Source of the DNA: Anderseniella sp964390445
Lineage (GTDB): Bacteria > Pseudomonadota > Alphaproteobacteria > Rhizobiales > Aestuariivirgaceae
NCBI GenBank assembly: GCA_964390445.1
Contig: CAYMJJ010000006.1
Span: forward strand, 1-62,666
DNA length: 62,666 nt
Direction: 5' to 3'
Shown: positions 42,795-51,279 of the stretch, piece by piece
Position numbering within the stretch: the stretch's first letter is position 1
Layout: each line of letters starts with the position of its first letter
Made by a program: the position numbers and the translations under genes
Notes under the pieces: generated by a model
Database searches by the model: none
Seen by the model: the letters and a program-made list of their open reading frames with translations, nothing else
Told to the model about the DNA's origin: nothing

Positions 42795-43586
42795 TCACAC
42801 GATTTCGATTGCGACTGCGAGCCAGTAGAGTCCGGCCAACAGCAGAAGAACTCCCGCAGGACGGGTCAGCCAGCGCCCGACGTCAGGCAGCTTTTCCAGC
42901 ACCATAAAGCCGGTTGCCGCCCCCATCCAGACCAGGTTCATGGTGCCGCCCACAAAACCCAGCGCCATCAACGCCCAGCAGCAGGCCATGCACACCACCC
43001 CCAGCCGCACTCCCATGCGCAGCGCACCGGCAGGCCCGGGCGTCCAGTATTGCATGAAGAACATCAGCGGGCGGCGGCACTTGCTCAGACAGGCTTCCTT
43101 GAGCGACGAGAACTGGTAGGCACCGGCCACCAGCAATAGCCCTGCGGTCAGCCATGCCGATGCGCTGGCGCCTGATTGCGACACCAGCCCCCAGGACGAC
43201 AGGGCGGCTTGCGCCGCTGCACCGGCGACAGAAAACCCGAGCCACACCGCCAGATAACCCGTGACCAGCGCGACGAAGCCAGCCGTGTTCGCCGCCCCGG
43301 TGGCGGTCATGTCGTCATAGGTCGACAGCGCCGGGACCAGCGTGGGTGCCATCATGGCCGCAGACATCAGCGCCCACATTGCAAACAGCGCCAGCGGATC
43401 TGCCTCGGCGGCAGAGATGCACAGCGCCGACCAGAAGCCAGGTTGCGACAGGTTGAACAGCAGGCCACCGGGCAGGTGTGCGGTCATCAGGAAAATGCCG
43501 GTCCAGGACAACAGCACCAGCGCATAGAACGCGCCCCAGCTCAGCACCCGGGCTGGCAGGAGTGACGTCAGCGCATCACTTTTCAT
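42795..43586 (-). CDS. DUF2182 integral membrane protein (predicted metal-binding)
   Basis: 263 residues and six to seven helices. The DUF2182 signatures WALMSAAMMAPTLVPALSTY, CLSKCRRPLMF and GVRLGVVCMACCWALM are present; the CMACCW cysteines and Met-rich helices are consistent with metal binding as predicted for the family. Role unknown. Its ATG lies 11 bases inside the end of the permease gene, so the two are translationally coupled. DUF1326 follows after 15 bases. Confidence 0.9.
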   Translation of the reverse strand: MKSDALTSLLPARVLSWGAFYALVLLSWTGIFLMTAHLPGGLLFNLSQPGFWSALCISAAEADPLALFAMWALMSAAMMAPTLVPALSTYDDMTATGAANTAGFVALVTGYLAVWLGFSVAGAAAQAALSSWGLVSQSGASASAWLTAGLLLVAGAYQFSSLKEACLSKCRRPLMFFMQYWTPGPAGALRMGVRLGVVCMACCWALMALGFVGGTMNLVWMGAATGFMVLEKLPDVGRWLTRPAGVLLLLAGLYWLAVAIEIV

Positions 43587-44520
43587 CGCGGATGCCGCTC
43601 GTCTTGTGCAGGAACCAGTCGACCACGAAGTTCACCGCCACGGTAAGCAGCGCGATGGCACAAGCCGGCAGCAGCGGGATCAGTGCCACGTCAAGTCCAC
43701 ACAGGGGCAGTTCACAGTTCCATTGGGTGTAGGAAATGAACGAGGCCCCGTCACGCACCATCGAACCCCAGTCAGCGGTCGGCGGCTGGATGCCCACGCC
43801 GAGGAACGACAGCGAGGCGATGGTGAGGAACACGAAGCAGAAGCGCAGGCCGAACTCGGCCACCAGCGGCGGCAGGATGTTGGGCAGGATGTCACGGCGC
43901 ATCACCCACGGCAGCGACTCACCGCGCAGCCGCGAGGCTTCGACATAGTCCATCACCACGACGTTGAGCGATACTGCACGCGCCAGGCGGAACACGCGGG
44001 TTGAGTCGAGTATGGCAATGATGATGATCAGGTTGGTGATGCTGGAGCCGAAGATGGCCAGCAACATGAGCGCGAAAATCAGGCTGGGGATCGACATCAG
44101 CACGTCAACGAACCGGCTGAGACCCTGGTCCAGCCATGACCGGTTGAGTGCTGCGGCCACGCCCAGCGTGCCACCGATCAGGAACGACAGGAACGTGGTG
44201 GCAACCGCGATGCCGATGGTGTTGCGCGCGCCGTAGACCATGCGGGAGAACACGTCGCGGCCCAGGCCATCGGTGCCGAAGATGAACTCGGATGTCCATG
44301 GGCCGTTGGGCACACTGGACACGATCTGACTCTGTCCATAAGGCGCAATCAGTGGCGCAAAAATTGCGGTGACGAGATAGCCCAGGATCACGATCATGCC
44401 GAACCATGCCGTCAGCGGTGCCCTTTTCAGGGCCCGCCAGACGCGTTGCGACCAGGTGCGCCGGGTCACGACAATGGCAACCTCGTCCACGGCAGAATAT
44501 GTCTGGTTATCTGCGCTCAT
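43576..44520 (-). CDS. ABC transporter permease, DppC/OppC family
   Basis: 314 residues. One N-terminal helix after a ~55-residue cytoplasmic leader, then the binding-protein-dependent permease domain with five helices and the EAA loop region (DYVEASRLRGESLPWVMRRD followed by ILPNILPPLV). GTDGLGRDVFSRMVYGARNT is the characteristic DppC stretch. With the DppB partner it forms the membrane channel. ATG 44520 overlaps the upstream permease stop as ATGA. Confidence 0.94.
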   Translation of the reverse strand: MSADNQTYSAVDEVAIVVTRRTWSQRVWRALKRAPLTAWFGMIVILGYLVTAIFAPLIAPYGQSQIVSSVPNGPWTSEFIFGTDGLGRDVFSRMVYGARNTIGIAVATTFLSFLIGGTLGVAAALNRSWLDQGLSRFVDVLMSIPSLIFALMLLAIFGSSITNLIIIIAILDSTRVFRLARAVSLNVVVMDYVEASRLRGESLPWVMRRDILPNILPPLVAEFGLRFCFVFLTIASLSFLGVGIQPPTADWGSMVRDGASFISYTQWNCELPLCGLDVALIPLLPACAIALLTVAVNFVVDWFLHKTSGIRDEK

Positions 44521-45488
44521 CTGGGGTGCAGCAGCCTTGGATTGGTAACAATGGACACGATGTCGGCGAACAGGTTGAGCAGGATGTAGGTCGCGGCGAA
44601 GATCAGCGCGCACGCCTGAACCACCGGTATGTCACGGGTACTGACGGCATCCACCATCAGCTGTCCGGCACCAGGATAGGTGAACACCACCTCAACCACC
44701 ACCACACCAACCACAAGGTATGCGAGGTTGAAGGCGATGACGTTGACGATCGGCGCCCAGGCGTTCGGCAAGGCATGGCGCAGGATGACCTGGCTCGACG
44801 AGATTCCCTTGAGCCGGGCCATCTCGATGTATGGACTGGCCAGCAGATTGATGATCGAGGCGCGCGTCATGCGCATCATGTGCGCCACGATGACGAGGGT
44901 CAGCGTCAGTGCCGGCAACATGCATTTCTCGACGCGCTCCAGAAACGGCGTTTCCGGTGAAACATTGGCCAGCGACGGCAGCCCGATCCAGAGCTGCGAG
45001 AACAGCAGGATGAGAATGTAGGCGACGAAGAATTCCGGAAACGAGATGGTCGTCAGCGTGGTTGCGTTGATGGTCCGGTCATACAACGAGTTGCGGTAGA
45101 GTGCGGCAGTGATTCCAAGCGCCAGCGCCAGCGGCACCGAGATGACGGCTGTCATGGCCGCCAGGAACAGCGTGTTCCATAACCGCGGGGCGATCAGTTC
45201 CATTACTTCGCGTTCGCGGCCTGAACTGCGGCCGGAGAACGATGAGCCGAAATCGCCCTGCAACACCCCCGTTACCCACTGGATGTAGCGGACCACGGCC
45301 GGTTCGTTAAGGCCCAGTTCACGGCGGAACGCAGCAACCGTTTCGGGCGTGGCTGCCTGGCCCAGCACCGCAGTCGCAAAGTCGCCTGGCAGGAACTGCA
45401 GGGACGAGAAAATAATGATTGAAACAACGAACAGCGTGAGCAGGCCCAGGGCCAATCGCTGCAACACTGTCTTCAGAATCGGATGCAT
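44517..45488 (-). CDS. ABC transporter permease, DppB/OppB family
   Basis: 323 residues. The N-terminal helix LLTLFVVSIIIFSSLQFLPGD is followed by the typical REL-GL region (FRRELGLNEP) and the permease domain with EAA loop YIEMARLKGISSSQVILRHA. ATG 45488 is used; an in-frame TTG at 45494 has a better-spaced GAGG and cannot be excluded. The gene is 163 bp after the binding-protein gene, with two hairpins between them. Confidence 0.94.
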   Translation of the reverse strand: MHPILKTVLQRLALGLLTLFVVSIIIFSSLQFLPGDFATAVLGQAATPETVAAFRRELGLNEPAVVRYIQWVTGVLQGDFGSSFSGRSSGREREVMELIAPRLWNTLFLAAMTAVISVPLALALGITAALYRNSLYDRTINATTLTTISFPEFFVAYILILLFSQLWIGLPSLANVSPETPFLERVEKCMLPALTLTLVIVAHMMRMTRASIINLLASPYIEMARLKGISSSQVILRHALPNAWAPIVNVIAFNLAYLVVGVVVVEVVFTYPGAGQLMVDAVSTRDIPVVQACALIFAATYILLNLFADIVSIVTNPRLLHPR

Positions 45489-45573
45489 CCGCAACGCCCA
45501 CCCTCATTCATGCAGTATGCAGGTTGGATCCCGCTTTTGCTGCATGCGCCATCAACGTTTGCAAACTTTTGCC

Positions 45574-45626
45574 GGTCTGACCAGACCCTTTCCGGCGGGA
45601 TGGCAATAAAAAACGTCATCCCGCCG
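45574..45626 (-). terminator. Two adjacent hairpins between binding-protein and permease genes
   Basis: GGTCTG-AC-CAGACC (45574-45587) is followed closely by a perfect 10 bp stem CGGCGGGATG/CATCCCGCCG (45593-45602/45617-45626) with a 14-base loop. On the minus strand the first-transcribed stem encloses a T-rich loop, but there is no T-run after it. Such stems often stabilise the binding-protein mRNA and lower expression of the permeases. Confidence 0.6.
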
Positions 45627-45651
45627 TCTTGTGGCTACAGCAATCAGTCCG

Positions 45652-47229
45652 TCATGCCATCCACCAGCGTCGGTACATGTAGCCACCGTCGTGGTCGTAG
45701 TTGGAATTCAGTTCACCGTGCGCCACCGCCTTTGAGTGAGCGGTCACGAAGTCGTTGAACATCAGCACGATGATGCCGCCATCGTCATGCAGGATGTTCT
45801 GCATCTCGGCATACATCTCCGCGCGCAAGGCCTCGTCGCGTTCGGCGCGGGCCTGGACCAGAAGCGCATTGAAACGGTCGTTCTTCCAGAACGTGTCGTT
45901 CCAGGCGGCTTCGGCAGCATACGCCGTGGTGAACATCCAGTCAGCCGTGGGCCGGCCACCCCAGTACGAGAAGCACCAGGGCTTTTTCATCCAGACGTTG
46001 GACCAATACCCGTCGGATGCTTCGCGCACGATATTGATGTCGAGGCCGGCCTGCTTTGCGTGCTCGGCGATCAACGTGGCGCAATCCACTGCACCGGCAA
46101 ACGCCGCATCGGATGCAGACAGGTCGACCCTGAGGTTTTCCATGCCTGCCTTCTTGAGATGGAACTTCACCTTCTCGGGATCGTACTGGTGGCGCGGTTC
46201 CGGGTCGATGGCGTACTTGATCGACTTGGCGAGCGGGTTGTCGTTGCCCTGCGCGCCGTAGCCCAGCAATACCTTGTCGACCAGTTCAGGACGTTTGAAG
46301 GCATGCTTCAGTGCCAGCCGGACGTCCTTGTTGTCGAACGGGGCCATGGTGCAGTTCATCGGTGCAACATAATGGCCGAAGCCGGTGACCTGGTCGATTT
46401 CCAGTTGCGGGTTGCGCTTCATCAGGCTCAGTGTCTTGAGGTCAGGCCGGTCGATGTAGTGCACGTCGCCGGAGGTTAGCGCGTTCTGCCGCGCAACCAC
46501 GTCGAGAATGGTTAGCATCTCGACTGAGTCGAACCATGACTGGCCGTGGTAATTGTCGTTGCGGGTGGCGGCATATCGCACGCCCGGTTCAAATACCTCG
46601 TGCTTGAACGGACCGGTACCAATGGCGGCTTGCGGATCAACCTTGCCGTCCTGCGCCGGCATGATCGGCAGGTGGTAATCCGACACGACATAGGGGAAGT
46701 CGGCTGAGCCGGCGGTGAGTTCAAAAACCACCTTGTCAGTGCCGTCGGTGCGGACGTCCTTGATACTTTCGAGGATCGACTTCGCTGCCGACTTGGTGTC
46801 GGGCCCGCGGTGGTGGTTGATCGAGGCGACAACGTCATTGGCGTCGAGGCTCTTGCCGTTGTGGAATTCCACGCCCTTCTTCAGCTGGAACGTCCACTGG
46901 TCGACCTTGTCATTGGAATCCCAGCTTTCCGCCAGGCCCGATGCAACGTTGTTCTTCGTGTCGATGTCGACAAGGTAGTCGAAGGTGATGTTGCCGATGT
47001 CGGCGACCATGGAGTTTTCCCAGGTGGCCGGGTCAAGCGTGTCGGTTGTGCCGCCATGACCGAAGCCCGCCTTGAAGTCCCCGCCCCTTTTCGGTTCGGC
47101 GCGCACGGATTGCACAAACAGGTTTTCACCGGCGACGGTAGTCAGGCCGGCTGCGACTGACAGTTGCACGAAGTCGCGGCGGCTCATCTTGCCGGTGGCG
47201 GCAAGCCGCTTCATCTTGTCAAAATTCAT
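45652..47229 (-). CDS. Periplasmic peptide/solute-binding protein, SBP family 5, Tat signal
   Basis: 525 residues. A twin-arginine signal (MSRRDFVQLSVAAG) suggests export in folded form. The SBP_bac_5 body includes LAESWDSNDKVDQWTFQLKK and VEFHNGKSLDANDVVASI, and ends GGYMYRRWWMA. It delivers peptides, opines or similar cationic solutes to the permeases downstream. ATG 47229 follows GGGAG by eight bases. It begins 34 bp after the ligase gene on the same strand with little room for a promoter. Confidence 0.93.
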   Translation of the reverse strand: MNFDKMKRLAATGKMSRRDFVQLSVAAGLTTVAGENLFVQSVRAEPKRGGDFKAGFGHGGTTDTLDPATWENSMVADIGNITFDYLVDIDTKNNVASGLAESWDSNDKVDQWTFQLKKGVEFHNGKSLDANDVVASINHHRGPDTKSAAKSILESIKDVRTDGTDKVVFELTAGSADFPYVVSDYHLPIMPAQDGKVDPQAAIGTGPFKHEVFEPGVRYAATRNDNYHGQSWFDSVEMLTILDVVARQNALTSGDVHYIDRPDLKTLSLMKRNPQLEIDQVTGFGHYVAPMNCTMAPFDNKDVRLALKHAFKRPELVDKVLLGYGAQGNDNPLAKSIKYAIDPEPRHQYDPEKVKFHLKKAGMENLRVDLSASDAAFAGAVDCATLIAEHAKQAGLDINIVREASDGYWSNVWMKKPWCFSYWGGRPTADWMFTTAYAAEAAWNDTFWKNDRFNALLVQARAERDEALRAEMYAEMQNILHDDGGIIVLMFNDFVTAHSKAVAHGELNSNYDHDGGYMYRRWWMA

Positions 47230-47263
47230 CGTCACTCTCCCTCGGATCATTGTTCTCGCCAGT

Positions 47264-48850
47264 CTATTGGGCAATCAATGTCAGGAGCGTGTCAAGGCGA
47301 TCGGCCTCGGCGGCAGGCTTGTCCCAGCGGATGCGGTGGATGCGCGGGAAGCGCATGGCGATGCCCGACTTGTGCCGCGACGATGGCTGTACCGCGTCAA
47401 ACGCCACCTCCAGCACCAGGTCCGGCTTGACGGCGCGCACCGGGCCGAAGCGCTCGGTCGTGTTCTGACGGACGAATTTGTCGAGCCTCAAGAGCTCCGT
47501 ATCGGAAAAGCCGGAATAGGCCTTGCCCACCGGCACCAGTTCATCGGTGCCGTCCTCCCGGGTCCGCCAGGCGCCGAAAGTGTAGTCGGAATAATAGGAT
47601 GAGCGTTTGCCCGAGCCGCGCTGGGCATACATCATCACGCAGTCTGCGGTGAGGGCGGCGCGCTTCCACTTGTACCAGTGGCCGCGGGGCCGGCCGGCGA
47701 GATAGGGCGAGGCAAGCCGTTTCAGCATCAGGCCCTCGATGTTGTCGTCGCGGGCGCTGTCACGCAGCGCGGAAAGGTCGTCAACGGCGGCAAATTCCAC
47801 GATCTCGCTAAGCGAGGCGTGCGGCCAGTGATGTTCGTCAAGAAGGGCGCGCAAGCGGCCACGCCGGCCGGTGAAATCGAGGTCGCGAACGTCGTCGGCG
47901 CCATTGAACAGCAGATCATAGAAGCGGATGTGCGCCGGATGTTGCTTCAGCATGGCGGCTGTGACGGTCTTGCGGTTGAGCCGTTGCTGCAGGTCGTTGA
48001 AGGGAGCTACCTCACCATCGCGCAGCACCAGCAATTCACCGTCTGCCACGCCATGAAACCCCAAAAAGCCATCAGTTATATCGGGAAAGGCAGCGGATAT
48101 GTCATCGCCGGTGCGTGAATAGAGCCGCAATTCACGTCCGTTACCGGCCAACTGAACGCGGATTCCATCCCATTTCCACTCGGCGGCCCAGTCAGCAGCG
48201 TTAATCGTGGCGATATCATCATCTTCCAGCGGGTGCGCCAGCATGACCGGGCGGAACACCGGCAGGTCGCCCATGTCGGGCCGGCCGGCGGTGCCATCGA
48301 GCCAGTCGAACAGGTCCAAGTAGGGCAACTCGAGGCCGTGCCAGATTTCCTCGATGTCGCCGACGTCCTTGCCGAAGGCTTGCGCCAGCGCGGTCTTGGC
48401 GAGGCGCGCCGACACGCCCACCCGCAATGCGCCGGTGACCAGCTTCAGCAGTGCCCAGCGGCCATTCGCATCGAGCATGTCGAGCCACAGGGCCAGTTGC
48501 GGACCAGCGTCGGAACGCTTCAGTGTCAGCAACCGCCGGTGAACGTCCTCAAGCGTTGGCGCAGTGCCGCCCGCATCCCGGTCGGGCCACAACAGGGCAA
48601 CGGTCTCGGCGGTATCGCCGACGTAATCGCGCGACAGCCTGAACAGCACCGGATCAACATGCGGTTCGAGAATTTCACCGACCAGCCGGCGGAACGGCAG
48701 GCGCAGGTTGAGGCCATCGGTCATGGCGGCGAGCGCGATTCCGCGATCCGGGTCAGGCGTTGCGCGAAAGTAGGCGACCAGCAGGTCGAGCTTGGCATTG
48801 CGCGACGAGGTGTAAGCCAACCGGTTCATCAGTTCGGCGAACTGTTCCAT
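47264..48850 (-). CDS. ATP-dependent DNA ligase (LigC/Lhr-associated type)
   Basis: 528 residues. An N-terminal DNA-binding domain, the nucleotidyltransferase with nucleophile motif EWKWDGIRVQL (Lys of K-x-D-G), motif III FHGVADGELLV, motif V LKRLASPY...WYKWKRA, and an OB fold ending in HRIRWDKPAAEAD. It matches the ligase that clusters with a Lhr-like helicase, MBL exonuclease and PdeM in many proteobacteria, a set thought to repair damaged DNA. The exonuclease stop is two bases before the ATG. Confidence 0.95.
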   Translation of the reverse strand: MEQFAELMNRLAYTSSRNAKLDLLVAYFRATPDPDRGIALAAMTDGLNLRLPFRRLVGEILEPHVDPVLFRLSRDYVGDTAETVALLWPDRDAGGTAPTLEDVHRRLLTLKRSDAGPQLALWLDMLDANGRWALLKLVTGALRVGVSARLAKTALAQAFGKDVGDIEEIWHGLELPYLDLFDWLDGTAGRPDMGDLPVFRPVMLAHPLEDDDIATINAADWAAEWKWDGIRVQLAGNGRELRLYSRTGDDISAAFPDITDGFLGFHGVADGELLVLRDGEVAPFNDLQQRLNRKTVTAAMLKQHPAHIRFYDLLFNGADDVRDLDFTGRRGRLRALLDEHHWPHASLSEIVEFAAVDDLSALRDSARDDNIEGLMLKRLASPYLAGRPRGHWYKWKRAALTADCVMMYAQRGSGKRSSYYSDYTFGAWRTREDGTDELVPVGKAYSGFSDTELLRLDKFVRQNTTERFGPVRAVKPDLVLEVAFDAVQPSSRHKSGIAMRFPRIHRIRWDKPAAEADRLDTLLTLIAQ

Positions 48851-48852
48851 GA

Positions 48853-49863
48853 CTACTCGCCCTCGTCGTCAAAGCCGACCAGCGCCAGCGCCCGGCCCTT
48901 CAGGCCCATGGCAGAGATCTGGTGCAGCAGCGCGTCCTCGCGGCCATGCGTCACCCATACCTCAGACGCCTCCACATCGCGGATGGTATCGAGCAGCTCC
49001 GGCCAGTCGGCATGATCGGACACAACCAGCGGCAGCTCGACGCCGCGCTGGCGGGCACGGGCGCGCACCCGCATCCAGCCGCTGGCAAAGGCGGTCAGCG
49101 GGTCAGCCATGCGGCGCGACCAGCGATCCGTTGTGGCAGACGGCGGACACATCACAAGTTCGCCGGTGAGGCTTTCCTTCGTCTCGCCGGCCACCGGGCG
49201 CAGATCGCCGAGGTCAAAGCCTTGCGCCACATAGTAATCGCACAGGCCCTGCAGCGCGCCGTGCAGCCAGATCGGCCTGTCATATCCTGCTGCCCGGATC
49301 AGCGCGATCATGCGCTGGCACTTGCCGAGGCCATAGACACCGAGCAGGTGGGTGCGACCCGGCGATGCGGCCAGCGAGGCCACCAGCCGGCGGGCTTCGT
49401 CGCCGGCGTCCTCATGGCGGAACACCGGCAGGCCAAAGGTCGCCTCGGTGATGAACAGGTCGCAGCGGACCACCTCGAACGGCTGGCACGTCGGGTCGCT
49501 GCTGCGCTTGTAGTCACCCGACACCACGGCGCGATAGCCGTTCCAGTCAAGCACGACCTGGGCAGAACCGAGAATATGCCCGGCCGGTACCATCGATACG
49601 GCAACGCCGTCGAGGTTGACCGTTTCGCCCGGCCGGATGGGCTGGAGCGAACCACCGGCGCGATCGCCATAGCGCACCTGAATGATCGACAGGGTTTCGG
49701 ACGTCGCCAGCACGGCAGCGTTGCCGGGGCGGGCATGGTCGGCATGGCCGTGGGTGATGACAGCACGATCCACGGGCCGGGCCGGATCGATGTAGAAATC
49801 ACCCGGCTCGCAGTACAGCCCTGCAGGGGTTGGGTAAAGCCAGGTGCCGGGGTCGCGTGTCAT
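48853..49863 (-). CDS. Ligase-associated metallo-beta-lactamase-fold DNA exonuclease
   Basis: 336 residues. HGHADHARPG is the HxHxDH metal motif (about residue 41); VPAGHILGSAQV, VSGDYKRS and a C-terminal beta-CASP-like part (VVSDHADW) complete the DNA-processing MBL (Exo) type found beside this ligase. ATG 49863 (MTRDPGTW) follows GAGG. Coupled to the ligase downstream. Confidence 0.93.
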   Translation of the reverse strand: MTRDPGTWLYPTPAGLYCEPGDFYIDPARPVDRAVITHGHADHARPGNAAVLATSETLSIIQVRYGDRAGGSLQPIRPGETVNLDGVAVSMVPAGHILGSAQVVLDWNGYRAVVSGDYKRSSDPTCQPFEVVRCDLFITEATFGLPVFRHEDAGDEARRLVASLAASPGRTHLLGVYGLGKCQRMIALIRAAGYDRPIWLHGALQGLCDYYVAQGFDLGDLRPVAGETKESLTGELVMCPPSATTDRWSRRMADPLTAFASGWMRVRARARQRGVELPLVVSDHADWPELLDTIRDVEASEVWVTHGREDALLHQISAMGLKGRALALVGFDDEGE

Positions 49864-49893
49864 GGACCTCAAACGCTAGCGCCGGCGGAAGGT

Positions 49894-51204
49894 TCAGGCA
49901 AATGCTTCGCGGCGCAGTGCCGCCATGCGCCAGTAGAGCGTTGCTCCGCGCAGGACGAAGAACACGCACATGGCCAGCCACAGGCCGTGGTTGCCCAACA
50001 ACGCCATCAGCGCGTAGCCTGATGCGATGTAGACGATGAACGACACGATCATCATGTTGCGCATGTCGCGGGTGCGGGTAGCGCCGATGAAGATGCCGTC
50101 AAGCTGGAAGCAGGCAGCTCCCAGCACCGGCGTCAGCGCTGCCCACCACAGGTAGCTTCGTGCGACCTCGCGGACCTCAGGGTTGACCGCCATCACGTCG
50201 ATGGCCCACGGCCCGACAACCAGCGTGGCAAGCGACAGCACCAGCCCCGTCACCAGCGCCCAGCCGCTCGACACCCGCACTACCCTGGCGAAGCGGTCGC
50301 GCTGCTTGGCCCCGACGGCATGGCCGACAAGCGCCTCGGTGACATTGGCGAAGCCGTCGATCATGTAGCTGCCGATGGAGAAGAAGTGCAGCAGGATGGC
50401 GTTGGCTGCAAGCGTGACCTCGCCGAGCCGTGCGCCTTGCGCGGCAAACCAGGAAAAGCCGAAGGTGAGCAGCAGCGAGCGCACCATGATGTCGGAGTTG
50501 ACGACGAGCATGCGGATGACCTTTTCGCGGTCCAGCACACGGGTTCGCGAGGGGCGTTCGCCCTCGGCCTTGAGGAAGCGCCAGACCACCGCCATGCCGA
50601 TGAAGGCGGTGGACACTTCGGCGATCAGCGTGCCGTAGCCGATGCCGGCAGTGGCCATGTTGAAGTGCATGACAAAGACATAGTCGAGCACCATGTTGAC
50701 GGTGTAGAGCCAGATCTGCACCACGAACGCCGAGCGCATGGCGCCGATACCGATCAGCCAGCCGAGCACGGCATAGTTCGCCAGCGCAAACGGTGCCGAC
50801 CAGATGCGGATGTCGAAATAGATGCGCGCCTCGCGCTCCACGTCGGGACTGGCGGCAATGGCCCAGAACGCCACTCGAGACAACAACGGCGAGAGCGCCA
50901 GCACGGCCAGCCCGAGGATGAGGGCCAGCAGCAGGGCGCGGTAAAAGATGGCTGTCAGTTCCTTGCCGTCGCCCGCCCCCCAGGCTTGCGCAGCAATGCC
51001 CGAGGTGCCCATCCGCAGGAAACCGAACGCCCAGTAGACGAGATTGAAGATCATCGCGCCTATGGCAACCGCGCCGATGAAATAGGGTTCCGGCAACTGC
51101 CCGATTACGGCGGTATCGATAATGCCCAGCAAAGGCTGTGACACGTTGGCCAGCATGATGGGTACTGCCATCGTGACGACATATCTGTGGGTGATCGGCT
51201 GCAT
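49894..51204 (-). CDS. MATE-family efflux transporter (DinF-like)
   Basis: 436 residues from ATG 51204; further in-frame ATGs lie at 51216, 51222 and 51234, none with a clear ribosome site. Twelve helices in two six-helix bundles start THRYVVTMAVPIMLANVSQP and LLGIIDTAVIGQL. The conserved region after TM7 and a family-typical C-terminus are present. MATE pumps use Na+ or H+ gradients; DinF members belong to the SOS region in E. coli, which makes its place inside a DNA-repair cluster interesting. Substrate unknown. Confidence 0.9.
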   Translation of the reverse strand: MQPITHRYVVTMAVPIMLANVSQPLLGIIDTAVIGQLPEPYFIGAVAIGAMIFNLVYWAFGFLRMGTSGIAAQAWGAGDGKELTAIFYRALLLALILGLAVLALSPLLSRVAFWAIAASPDVEREARIYFDIRIWSAPFALANYAVLGWLIGIGAMRSAFVVQIWLYTVNMVLDYVFVMHFNMATAGIGYGTLIAEVSTAFIGMAVVWRFLKAEGERPSRTRVLDREKVIRMLVVNSDIMVRSLLLTFGFSWFAAQGARLGEVTLAANAILLHFFSIGSYMIDGFANVTEALVGHAVGAKQRDRFARVVRVSSGWALVTGLVLSLATLVVGPWAIDVMAVNPEVREVARSYLWWAALTPVLGAACFQLDGIFIGATRTRDMRNMMIVSFIVYIASGYALMALLGNHGLWLAMCVFFVLRGATLYWRMAALRREAFA

Positions 51205-51279
51205 GGTGGCAGGCATTGGCATGGCAGGCTGCATCTTTGTCAACTGACAGGCGCGCCGGGCCGCGTATACTGAAATTGC

